Positions 50,028 to 58,180 of a DNA stretch of 64,000 bases are shown in pieces (positions within the stretch are counted from its first letter, which is position 1; every line of letters begins with the position of its first letter). Below the pieces are notes generated by a model. It was given only the letters and a program-made list of their open reading frames with translations, ran no database searches and was not told the origin of the DNA. The DNA comes from Ewingella americana ATCC 33852. GTDB lineage: Bacteria > Pseudomonadota > Gammaproteobacteria > Enterobacterales > Enterobacteriaceae. Both the position numbers and the translations under genes were made by a program. The stretch spans positions 62,001-126,000 of the forward strand of contig NZ_JMPJ01000066.1 in the NCBI RefSeq assembly GCF_000735345.1, read 5' to 3'.

Positions 50028-52343
50028 ATGAAAGCACTCACTATTGGCTTAATTGGTAACCCGAACTCCGGTAAAACCACCCTTTTCAACCAATTAACTG
50101 GCGCACGTCAACGCGTGGGGAATTGGGCCGGGGTCACTGTAGAGCGTAAAGAAGGCCAGTTCGCCACGGCCGAGCATCAGGTCACGCTGGTGGATTTACC
50201 CGGCACCTACTCGCTCACCACCATCTCCGAACAAACTTCTCTCGACGAACAAATTGCCTGCCACTACATTCTCAGCGGCGACGCCGACCTGATAATCAAC
50301 GTGGTGGATGCCTCGAATCTGGAGCGAAACCTTTATTTGACGCTGCAACTGCTGGAGCTTGGCATTCCCTGCATCGTGGCGCTGAACATGTTGGATATCG
50401 CCCAGACTCAGAACATCACTATTGATATCGCTGCGCTGGAAAAACGGCTGGGCTGCCCGGTGATTGCGCTGATTTCTACCCGCGCCAGCGGCATCAGCGA
50501 GCTGAAAAAATGCATTGATAGCCGCCCTGCCGCCTCTGACCTTTCCCGCGTGATTTATCCGCCGGTGTTACAGCAAGAAGTGGACGCCATGGCCGCCGCC
50601 ATCCCAGACCCACTGCCGCTGCAACAGCGCCGCTGGCTGGCACTCCAGATGCTGGAAGGCGACATTTATAGCCAGACCCATGCCCCGCACGCCGCCGCGC
50701 TATTGCCCGCCGTGCGCGAAAGACTGGTCAGCCAGCAGTATGAAGACCCGGCACTGCTGATCGCCGATGCACGCTATCAGAGCATTGTTAGCCTGTGCGA
50801 AGCGGTCAGTAATTCACACCTGACCGCGCCGAATCGCATGACGCAACTCCTCGACCGGGTGATCCTCAACCGTTTCCTCGGCGTGCCGATTTTCCTGCTG
50901 GTGATGTACCTGATGTTCCTGCTGGCGATTAACATCGGCGGCGCGCTGCAACCGATTTTCGATATCGGCTCGGCCGCTGTGTTCATTCAAGGCATGCAGT
51001 GGGTGGGTTTCACCCTGCACTTCCCGCAGTGGCTGACGATTTTCCTCGCGCAGGGGATTGGCGGCGGTATCAACACCGTGCTGCCGCTGGTGCCGCAAAT
51101 CGGCATGATGTACCTGTTCCTCTCCTTCCTTGAAGACTCCGGCTATATGGCGCGGGCGGCGTTCGTGATGGACCGCCTGATGCAAGCGCTAGGGCTGCCG
51201 GGCAAATCCTTCGTGCCGCTGATTGTCGGCTTTGGCTGCAACGTGCCTTCGATTATGGGCGCGCGCACCTTGGACGCGCCGCGCGAAAGGCTGATGACCG
51301 TCATGATGGCGCCGTTTATGTCCTGCGGCGCGCGTCTGGCGATTTTCGCCGTGTTCTCCGCCGCGTTCTTTGGGCAGAGTGGCGCATCGGTGGTGTTCTC
51401 TCTCTATCTGCTCGGCATCGTGGTCGCTATCCTCACCGGTTTAGTGCTGAAATACACCATCATGCGCGGAGAAGCTTCACCCTTCGTGATGGAGCTGCCG
51501 GTTTACCACATTCCGCACCTGAAAAGCCTGCTGCTGCAAACGTGGCAGCGGCTGAAAGGCTTTGTGCTGCGCGCCGGTAAAGTCATTGTTATCGCGAGTA
51601 TTTGTATCGGCGCGCTGAACAGTTTCTCCTTCAGCGGCAAGGCGGTGGACAACATTAATGACTCGGCGCTGGCGAGCGTCAGTAAAGTGCTGACGCCGCT
51701 GCTGAAACCGATGGGCGTTCACGAAGATAACTGGCAGGCAACGGTTGGGCTAGTAACCGGCGCGATGGCGAAAGAAGTGGTGGTCGGCACGCTCAACACC
51801 TTATATACCGCCGAGCACATCACCACGCAGGAGTTTGATGCCGCCAACTTCAACCTGTTGGATGAACTGAACGGCGCGGTACACGAAACTTGGCAGGGTT
51901 TGAAAGACACCTTCAGCCTGAGCGTGTTGTCGAACCCGATTGAAGCCAGCAAGGGCGACGGCGAAATGGCTGCCACCTCGATGGGCGTGATGAGCAGTAA
52001 ATTCGGCACCGCGATCTCAGCTTACAGCTACCTGATCTTCGTGCTGCTGTATGTGCCTTGCGTGTCGGTCATGGGGGCTATCGCTCGCGAAACCAGCCGT
52101 GGATGGATGACCTTCTCCATCGCGTGGGGGCTGAATGTGGCCTATTCGCTGGCGACGCTGTTCTTCCAAACCGCCACCTTTAGCCAGCACCCGGCCAGCA
52201 GTCTGGGCATCATTCTCACCGTGATTGCTTTTAATGCGCTGGTGTTGGTGGCGCTGCGGAAAATGCGCAGCCGCGTGACCGTCACGCTGAAGCCTCGCAA
52301 CGTCGCCGCTTGCTGCCAACCGGCAGTTAACGATTGCCATTAA
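50028..52343 (+). CDS. feoB: ferrous iron transporter FeoB
   Basis: 771-residue Fe(II) permease. An N-terminal GTPase domain (G1 GNPNSGKTTLF, G3 VDLPGTYSL, G4 NMLD) and a helical GDI-like spacer precede the membrane domain, which has Gate/nucleoside-transporter repeats (LEDSGYMARAAFVMDRLM, GFGCNVPSIMGARTL with the conserved Cys) and several helices. The C-terminus carries CC and a Cys-containing tail. Between feoA and feoC in one operon. Confidence 0.98.
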   Translation: MKALTIGLIGNPNSGKTTLFNQLTGARQRVGNWAGVTVERKEGQFATAEHQVTLVDLPGTYSLTTISEQTSLDEQIACHYILSGDADLIINVVDASNLERNLYLTLQLLELGIPCIVALNMLDIAQTQNITIDIAALEKRLGCPVIALISTRASGISELKKCIDSRPAASDLSRVIYPPVLQQEVDAMAAAIPDPLPLQQRRWLALQMLEGDIYSQTHAPHAAALLPAVRERLVSQQYEDPALLIADARYQSIVSLCEAVSNSHLTAPNRMTQLLDRVILNRFLGVPIFLLVMYLMFLLAINIGGALQPIFDIGSAAVFIQGMQWVGFTLHFPQWLTIFLAQGIGGGINTVLPLVPQIGMMYLFLSFLEDSGYMARAAFVMDRLMQALGLPGKSFVPLIVGFGCNVPSIMGARTLDAPRERLMTVMMAPFMSCGARLAIFAVFSAAFFGQSGASVVFSLYLLGIVVAILTGLVLKYTIMRGEASPFVMELPVYHIPHLKSLLLQTWQRLKGFVLRAGKVIVIASICIGALNSFSFSGKAVDNINDSALASVSKVLTPLLKPMGVHEDNWQATVGLVTGAMAKEVVVGTLNTLYTAEHITTQEFDAANFNLLDELNGAVHETWQGLKDTFSLSVLSNPIEASKGDGEMAATSMGVMSSKFGTAISAYSYLIFVLLYVPCVSVMGAIARETSRGWMTFSIAWGLNVAYSLATLFFQTATFSQHPASSLGIILTVIAFNALVLVALRKMRSRVTVTLKPRNVAACCQPAVNDCH

Positions 52344-52352
52344 GGAGTTGAG

Positions 52353-52592
52353 ATGACTTCTCTGATAGCCGTTCGCGATAACGTGGCGCTGGCTGGAATC
52401 GCCGATGCACACCAACTGAGCCTGCAACTGAAAGCGCCACAGCCGCTGGTGCAGGCGATGCTCGACAAACTGGTCGCCATGCGAAAACTGGAAGCCGTTG
52501 AACCTGATAACAGCTGCCTCAGCGGCCGCTGCAAAAGTTGTGCAGACGGCAAAAAATGCCTGACGGTCAGCTACCGGCTGATCCCTTCTTAG
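52353..52592 (+). CDS. feoC: FeoC regulator/stabiliser
   Basis: 79-residue winged-helix protein with the cysteine cluster CLSGRCKSCADGKKC (four Cys) that can bind an Fe-S cluster. It follows feoB after 9 bp with SD AAGGAG. FeoC protects FeoB or acts as a small regulator. Its stop overlaps the convergent mdcG stop by 4 bp. Confidence 0.92.
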   Translation: MTSLIAVRDNVALAGIADAHQLSLQLKAPQPLVQAMLDKLVAMRKLEAVEPDNSCLSGRCKSCADGKKCLTVSYRLIPS

Positions 52593-53209
52593 CTCAGCGG
52601 TTGCCACGGGTCGCGGACTTGCACAGAGCCCGCGTCCGTGGCTAATTCCACCTCGCCGCCCTGCAACCACTCACTAAGCGCAAAACCGCCCTGCGGCGTC
52701 ACGATTTGTACATCGGTGCGGCACGGCAGCTGCTGCAAGGTGTTGCTCAACTCGCGAAACGCCTCTGGCGAAACCGGCTGGTCACAGCGAATCAGTAAGT
52801 CGAGGTTACTTTCGGCGTGCATCGCCGGGATATCACTGGCCATGGTGTAGGCGCAGCTGCCGGTCACACCCCATGTCCACGGCCATTTCAGGCTGGCGAA
52901 GGTGATCAACGACTGCATGGGAGGCAGGGAAATAAAGCGCGAATGCAGCAATGATACTGGGTTGGCGACCAGCGATTCCGGCGTCACGGTGCGCACGATA
53001 GAGGAAGCAGCCACCCAAGCCGTCGCCCGCTGAGTGCGCGTCATACCACGAATCCCCACGGCGATAGCGCCATCAGCACGCTGCCCGCGACACACCACCA
53101 GCGGCAAATGTGTCCGCCAGTGACTCACCCACTCGGGCAAGGCTTGATCACTTTCCAGCGCCGAACGGTCGGCAATCCAAATCAGGTCATGGGCACGCGG
53201 CAAACTCAT
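52589..53209 (-). CDS. mdcG: MdcG-like phosphoribosyl-dephospho-CoA transferase
   Basis: 206 residues. The N-terminal PRAHDLIWI and the nucleotidyltransferase-like AESNLDLLIRCDQP motif match malonate decarboxylase holo-ACP synthases, which attach the triphosphoribosyl-dephospho-CoA arm to MdcC. None of mdcA-E or mdcH is in the window, so the gene is an orphan here. It may serve an mdc locus elsewhere or have another acyl-carrier target. SD AAGGAAG lies upstream of ATG 53209. Confidence 0.8.
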   Translation of the reverse strand: MSLPRAHDLIWIADRSALESDQALPEWVSHWRTHLPLVVCRGQRADGAIAVGIRGMTRTQRATAWVAASSIVRTVTPESLVANPVSLLHSRFISLPPMQSLITFASLKWPWTWGVTGSCAYTMASDIPAMHAESNLDLLIRCDQPVSPEAFRELSNTLQQLPCRTDVQIVTPQGGFALSEWLQGGEVELATDAGSVQVRDPWQPLS

Positions 53210-53315
53210 CGTTAAGCTTCCTTATTGTTCAAAGCAGCGAAAACCCCACTGCTATAAAGGGTAGTCAGCTAATGATACACAACCCGCTGGCGAACTTAAC
53301 CTGAAGAATGACCCA

Positions 53316-53342
53316 CAAAAAAGGGCGCCCGTGGGCACCCTT
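53316..53342 (-). terminator. intrinsic terminator after the YhcN-type gene
   Basis: Stem AAGGGTGCCC / GGGCGCCCTT (one T-G pair) with a T-run on the minus strand. Confidence 0.75.
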
Positions 53343-53361
53343 CTCGTGAAGACCGTAAAGC

Positions 53362-53397
53362 TTATTTGTCGTTAAAAACTTATTTGTCTTTAAAGAC
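53362..53397. repeat. 18-bp tandem duplication at the 3' end of the DUF1471 gene
   Basis: Units 53362-53379 and 53380-53397 are 16 of 18 identical. Each encodes VF(K/N)DK plus TAA on the minus strand, so the gene ends with two consecutive in-frame stop-containing copies of its tail. Confidence 0.8.
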
Positions 53398-53655
53398 TTC
53401 AGCCGTTGCGCTGATTTTCTTCTTCTCTTGACCACCGATGATCACGAAGTATTTGCCGCCTTTCTCGTCAGCTTGCTTGGACAGCTCTTCGCGCGCATCC
53501 ATTGGTGCAGTGTATTCGTTGCTGGTCGTGATGGTGCCCAGGCTAACCAAACCTTTCTCTTGTGCCACTTCTTTGGTGATCAACTCTGCCGCCATTGCGC
53601 TAGTTGAGAATACGCCTGCCAGAACAACTGCTGCCATAATTTTATAAGATTTCAT
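53380..53655 (-). CDS. YhcN/BhsA/McbA-family (DUF1471) small periplasmic protein
   Basis: 91 residues. The signal peptide MKSYKIMAAVVLAGVFSTSAMA is followed by a short periplasmic domain (ITKEVAQEKGLVSLGTITTSN ... KYFVIIGGQEKKKISATAEVF) typical of the stress- and biofilm-linked DUF1471 family. I chose ATG 53655 with SD GAGGTAAC. The 3' end is duplicated: the last five codons plus stop recur in frame as VFNDK-stop directly after the real stop. Confidence 0.88.
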   Translation of the reverse strand: MKSYKIMAAVVLAGVFSTSAMAAELITKEVAQEKGLVSLGTITTSNEYTAPMDAREELSKQADEKGGKYFVIIGGQEKKKISATAEVFKDK

Positions 53656-53886
53656 GAAGTTACCTCTAAGAGTGATTATTTTGATAAAGCTCCCATGATA
53701 ATACCGACGATGAAATCCGCGCTGGCGTAACCTTCCTGGCCTGACACCAAAATTTCCCCAGAAACGCGGCATGATGTAACCGGGCCATAGGCTGGCCCGA
53801 CAATCACCTTTCGGTATTATCTGCCTAAGTATTAGTCACTCCCAAAAAATATCCAGTCGAAATGTATAAAATATTTACATTAGATT

Positions 53887-54657
53887 TCAATGTGTGACAG
53901 CAAACTGCTTTATCTGCTCGCAGAAGGCTTCAGGGTGAGAGATAAAAGGCGCATGAGCCGATTTTTCAATGATATGCGACTCGCTTTCAGGCCACAGCGC
54001 GTCCAATAACGGCACAATTTTGCGCGGTACCAGCCCGTCGAGTGCGCCGTAAATGCGCAGCATTGGCACGCTGAGTTGGCACAGAGCCTGACGCAGATCC
54101 ACCTGCCGCAAAATCTCTAATCCGCCATTGAGCACTTCAACCGACGGCATCGGCTGGCTCAGCACCACTGATTTCAGCATGCGGGCATCCTGACGAGCGC
54201 TGTCGCTGCCCAGCGTTTGTAGCGCCAGAAAACGCTCCACCGTGCGCTGGAAATCTTCACTCAGCTGATGCTGGAAGCCGTGCAGCACTTCGGACTTAAT
54301 CCCCGGCCACTCATCGTGAGCTGCAAAGCAAGGCGAAGAAGCCACGATGATCAACTTTTCGACGCGCTCTGGCGCACTCAGGGCAATCTGGCTGGCGACC
54401 AGCCCACCCAGCGACCAGCCGAGCCAGACGGCTTTTTGCGGCGCGGCGGCCAGCACGGTGTCGGCCATCTCCTCAATGCTCATCGGCCCAAAACCTTCGC
54501 TGCGGCCATAGCCCGGCAAGTCCACCAGATGCAACCGAAAATGCGGCGCGAGTCGCTCGGCGGTGTAACGCCAGACTTCCGCATTCAGCCCCCATCCGTG
54601 AAGCAGCACAAGATCGAGATCGCCTTCACCTAAGGTCTGCCAGTAGAGCTTATTCAT
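53887..54657 (-). CDS. bioH: pimeloyl-ACP methyl ester esterase BioH
   Basis: 256-residue alpha/beta hydrolase that frees pimeloyl-ACP from its methyl ester in biotin synthesis. Nucleophile Ser82 in GWSLGG (same position as E. coli), oxyanion [10 protein letters not shown], Asp in YGALDGLVP and His in [10 protein letters not shown]. Divergent from gntX. Confidence 0.97.
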   Translation of the reverse strand: MNKLYWQTLGEGDLDLVLLHGWGLNAEVWRYTAERLAPHFRLHLVDLPGYGRSEGFGPMSIEEMADTVLAAAPQKAVWLGWSLGGLVASQIALSAPERVEKLIIVASSPCFAAHDEWPGIKSEVLHGFQHQLSEDFQRTVERFLALQTLGSDSARQDARMLKSVVLSQPMPSVEVLNGGLEILRQVDLRQALCQLSVPMLRIYGALDGLVPRKIVPLLDALWPESESHIIEKSAHAPFISHPEAFCEQIKQFAVTH

Positions 54658-54701
54658 AGGGTAATGTCCGTTGGGTTTCGAAATCTACAAAGGGAAAAGT
54701 G

Positions 54702-55391
54702 ATGTTAAGGATAACAATTCAGGCGCAGTGCTGGCTATGCCAACAGCCGCTGCATCTTGCGCGGCACGGCCTCTGTAGCGTTTGCGTCAAATACCTCCCC
54801 GTCCCCCCGCCCTGCTGCCCGCGCTGCGGACTACCCAGCAGCCACGCCAAACTCGACTGCGGGCGCTGCCTGCGCAAGCCGCCGCCGTGGGACGCCTTGG
54901 TGCAAGTGAGTGACTATATTGCGCCACTCAACGGCTTGGTGATGCGTTTGAAGTTCGCCAAACAGCCCGAGCTGGCCCTGCCGCTCGCCAGACTGCTGCT
55001 GTTTCGCTGGCTGGCCCGATTTCGAGCCGCCGAGGTGGTTCGCCCCGATATCCTGCTTAGCGTGCCTTTGCATCGGCGGCGCTACTTTTCACGCGGCTAT
55101 AACCAGAGCGAGCTGCTGGCCGCGCCGCTGGCGCGCTGGCTGCGATGTCAATTTCACCCCTATGCTTTACAGCGAATTCGCGCCACGCCGCCACAGCAAC
55201 GGCTTTCCGAATCTGCACGAAAACGTAACCTTCGCCGAGCCTTTATTTGCCGCGAAAACTTCCACGGCAAGCATGTTGCGCTGCTTGATGATGTTGTTAC
55301 AACGGGGAGCACATTATGTGAAATCAGTAAGTTACTGAGAAATCAGGGGATTGCCTCGCTACAGATTTGGTGCGTTTGTCGCACCTTGTAG
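54702..55391 (+). CDS. gntX: GntX/ComF-family phosphoribosyltransferase-like protein
   Basis: 229 residues. The N-terminal zinc-finger-like cysteines (CWLCQQP ... CSVCVKYLP, CCPRCGLP ... CGRC) precede a phosphoribosyltransferase fold (DDVVTTGSTLCEISKLL) with the conserved RGYNQSELLA. The family includes ComF of competence and GntX, which is required for use of DNA as a nutrient in E. coli, a functional link to the hof genes here. Upstream of nfuA. Confidence 0.92.
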   Translation: MLRITIQAQCWLCQQPLHLARHGLCSVCVKYLPVPPPCCPRCGLPSSHAKLDCGRCLRKPPPWDALVQVSDYIAPLNGLVMRLKFAKQPELALPLARLLLFRWLARFRAAEVVRPDILLSVPLHRRRYFSRGYNQSELLAAPLARWLRCQFHPYALQRIRATPPQQRLSESARKRNLRRAFICRENFHGKHVALLDDVVTTGSTLCEISKLLRNQGIASLQIWCVCRTL

Positions 55392-55450
55392 TCGGCTAAG
55401 TAAAGGGCGTATTATAACCAACTGGAGTAGTCAACTATTGAGCCAATGTT

Positions 55451-56026
55451 ATGATTCTTATTACCGATGCTGCCCAAGCGCACTTTGCCAAACTGCTGGC
55501 AAACCAAGAAGAAGGCACCCAGATCCGCGTATTTGTGATCAACCCCGGTACGCCGACCGCGGAGTGCGGAGTGTCCTACTGCCCACCTGATGCGGTGGAA
55601 GCAACGGATACTGAATTGAAATTCGAAAAGCTGTCCGCTTTCATCGACGAGCTGAGCAAGCCATATCTGGCCGATGCTGAGATCGACTTTGTTACCGACC
55701 AGCTTGGCTCACAGCTCACGCTGAAAGCCCCTAACGCGAAAATGCGTAAAGTTGCTGACGACGCGCCTCTGATGGAACGTGTTGAATATCAACTGCAATC
55801 TCGTATCAACCCACAGCTTGCCAGCCACGGCGGCCGCGTATCTCTGATGGAAATCACCGATGACGGCATCGCAGTTCTGCAATTCGGCGGCGGCTGTAAC
55901 GGCTGTTCAATGATTGATGTCACCCTGAAAGACGGCATCGAGAAAGAACTGCTGGAAAACTTCCCAGAGCTGAAAGGCGTTCGTGACCTGACCGAACACC
56001 AGCGCGGCGAGCACTCGTTCTACTAA
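55451..56026 (+). CDS. nfuA: Fe-S biogenesis protein NfuA
   Basis: 191 residues, as in E. coli. An A-type-like N-terminal domain precedes a C-terminal Nfu domain with the cluster-binding CNGC ([15 protein letters not shown]). It delivers [4Fe-4S] clusters under stress and to lipoyl synthase. Downstream of gntX by 59 bp. Confidence 0.97.
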   Translation: MILITDAAQAHFAKLLANQEEGTQIRVFVINPGTPTAECGVSYCPPDAVEATDTELKFEKLSAFIDELSKPYLADAEIDFVTDQLGSQLTLKAPNAKMRKVADDAPLMERVEYQLQSRINPQLASHGGRVSLMEITDDGIAVLQFGGGCNGCSMIDVTLKDGIEKELLENFPELKGVRDLTEHQRGEHSFY

Positions 56027-56056
56027 TAGAACAAGTTGCCAAAGGTAGAAAACAGA

Positions 56057-56083
56057 AGGGTTCAGCTTGGCTGAACCCTTTTT
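56057..56083. terminator. bidirectional terminator between nfuA and malQ
   Basis: Stem AAGGGTTCAGC / GCTGAACCCTT with a TTG loop, followed by T5 on the plus strand and a T-rich tract on the minus strand. Confidence 0.9.
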
Positions 56084-56105
56084 CATGCCTTTTTCATGCC
56101 TTTTT
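56079..56105. repeat. 11-bp tandem repeat over the malQ stop codon
   Basis: TTTTTCATGCC is repeated twice (56079-56089, 56090-56100) with a further TTTTT. It covers the malQ stop codon (56094-56096) and the T-run of the nfuA terminator, so it probably arose by slippage. Confidence 0.7.
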
Positions 56106-58172
56106 GCGCCTTCGGTCCAAATCCTTAATCAACCGATTGACCCACTCGTCGCTGAATATCTCCTCGAGGCTGTGAGTCAGTTTGCGCTGCCAGTTGGGGT
56201 ATTCGGTGTTGGTGCCCGGCACGTTGACGGGGGTTGCCATGTCCAGCCAATCCTCGGGTTGCAGGCCCAATAAGGCACTGGCGCTGCCTGCCAGATAGCG
56301 CTGCAAACCGCGATTTAACGCTGGGGTCATCGACATCCGGCTGGCCTGTTTTCCGACGCTTTTCGCCACGCAGCCCTGACGATGCAGAGCATCGAGCAGG
56401 TTCTGCTTATTGGCTTCTCGCTCGGCGCGCAGCCGCGCCAGCACGGCGGCGTCGGGGTAAATCCCCAGCTTCTCACCAAGCCTGAGGTCGCCCCCCTCCC
56501 AATAGCCGCGCAGGGTCGGCAAGTCGTGGGTGGTGACGGTAGCCATCGCCTGCGTGATGTACTCCTGCGGCGTGCGATAAGCGCCGTTTTTCTCCTGCTC
56601 GAAATAGAGCACTTTGTAGGAGTAAACGCCGCTATCGCGCAGGCTGGCGACAATCTCTTTGGGAACAATGCCAAGATCTTCGCCAATCACCATGCACTGG
56701 TGACGCTGGCTTTCTAGAGCCAGCACGCCAAGCAGGTCTTGCAGGGGATAACGCACATAAGCCCCTTTCGCCGCGTGCTCGTGGGCGGGTATCCACCATA
56801 GCCGCAGTAAACCCATCACGTGATCGATACGCAGCGCGCCGCACTGCGACATATTGGCGCGCAGTAAATCGATAAATGGCTGATAGGCCCGCTCTTGCAT
56901 TACGTGGGGATCTATCGGCGGAAGCCCCCAGTTCTGCCCCTGCGGCCCGAGCAGGTCCGGCGGCGCGCCGACCGTCGCCCGCAAGCAGTAGAGATTGGGA
57001 TCAGACCAGGTTTCAGCCCCGCCCTCGGCCACGCCAACGGCCAAATCACGGTATAAACCGAGAGGCATTCCTAGCTCAACGCTGGTTTCATAGCAGTCGG
57101 AGAATTGCTCGTGGGCCAACCACTGCAACCACAAAAAGAACTCTACTTCGTCGGAGTAATGCTCGCGGAAAGCCACCACGTCGGGGCTGTTGATGTCGCG
57201 ATAGGTTTCCGGCCACACCGGCCAGCCCCACAGGCCCAAGTCCAAATCGCGCAGATGGGTGTGCAGGGCATCAAAGACCCCGAGCTGATAAAGGCTCTCG
57301 CCGCCAAGATGAACAAAACTGCGAAAGTCGCGCTTGCGCTGACTGGCCTCCGGCGTATCGACAAAGGTCTTCCACGCCAGCTTTAGTCCGTCAGATTTCA
57401 GCTTCATCACTTGTGCATAATCGACATATTCTCGGCTGCGCGCCTGATGCAGCGCGTCGCGGGTTTCTGGCTCTCGCCACCAGCTTTGGGCTTCTTCACT
57501 ATTAATAAATTCAGGCACTTGGCTGACATCAATGTAAGTGACGTTCAGCCAGCGCCGTGACGAAGGGCTGTAAGGGCTGGCACTGAGCGGGTTCGCCGGA
57601 TAAAGCGCATGAATCGGGTTGAGGCCGATAAATGCTCCGCCGCGCTGGGCAACCTGTTCCAGCATCTGCTTGAGATCGCCAAAATCCCCCACGCCCCAGT
57701 TCTTCTCCGACCTGAGGGTGTAAAGCTGGACCGTGGCCCCCCAAAGCTTCTCGCCATTGAGTACGGCCTGCGGCTCATAACAGCGAGGCGGCGCGATAAT
57801 GATGCGACAGCCCCACTGTTTCTTGCCGTGGCTGAGGGTTAACTGGTGATACCCCGTCGGCAGGTTTTTCGGCAAGTGCAGCGGCTGGTTTGCGACATGT
57901 TCACCGGAGGAAACATCGCCATTTTCCAAGGTCAGCTGCCAGTGCAAATTCGAGGAATGTTGCGGCGCAAGCTCCACCTTTTGATGCTCTCGAAATACCA
58001 GCACGGCGGGCAGCGGCGATGCCGAGCCAAGGTCCGGCTCAGCGCGCCCCATCGCCGAGAGCAGCGCCAGCTTGGTTTCATCGGAAACCGACTGCACCTC
58101 ATCCTGCATATTGATAAAACTGTCTAGAATTCCTGCCTGCTGTGCAGCGTGCTCGAGTTGCTTGCCCTCCAT
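56094..58172 (-). CDS. malQ: 4-alpha-glucanotransferase (amylomaltase)
   Basis: 692-residue GH77 enzyme that disproportionates maltodextrins. The catalytic barrel shows SPYSPSSRRWLN, LRIDHVMGLLRLWWIP (nucleophile Asp), MVIGEDLGIVP (acid/base Glu) and TTHDLPTLRGYW. It follows malP by 8 bp in one operon. Confidence 0.97.
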   Translation of the reverse strand: MEGKQLEHAAQQAGILDSFINMQDEVQSVSDETKLALLSAMGRAEPDLGSASPLPAVLVFREHQKVELAPQHSSNLHWQLTLENGDVSSGEHVANQPLHLPKNLPTGYHQLTLSHGKKQWGCRIIIAPPRCYEPQAVLNGEKLWGATVQLYTLRSEKNWGVGDFGDLKQMLEQVAQRGGAFIGLNPIHALYPANPLSASPYSPSSRRWLNVTYIDVSQVPEFINSEEAQSWWREPETRDALHQARSREYVDYAQVMKLKSDGLKLAWKTFVDTPEASQRKRDFRSFVHLGGESLYQLGVFDALHTHLRDLDLGLWGWPVWPETYRDINSPDVVAFREHYSDEVEFFLWLQWLAHEQFSDCYETSVELGMPLGLYRDLAVGVAEGGAETWSDPNLYCLRATVGAPPDLLGPQGQNWGLPPIDPHVMQERAYQPFIDLLRANMSQCGALRIDHVMGLLRLWWIPAHEHAAKGAYVRYPLQDLLGVLALESQRHQCMVIGEDLGIVPKEIVASLRDSGVYSYKVLYFEQEKNGAYRTPQEYITQAMATVTTHDLPTLRGYWEGGDLRLGEKLGIYPDAAVLARLRAEREANKQNLLDALHRQGCVAKSVGKQASRMSMTPALNRGLQRYLAGSASALLGLQPEDWLDMATPVNVPGTNTEYPNWQRKLTHSLEEIFSDEWVNRLIKDLDRRRKKA

Positions 58173-58180
58173 TCCTGCTC

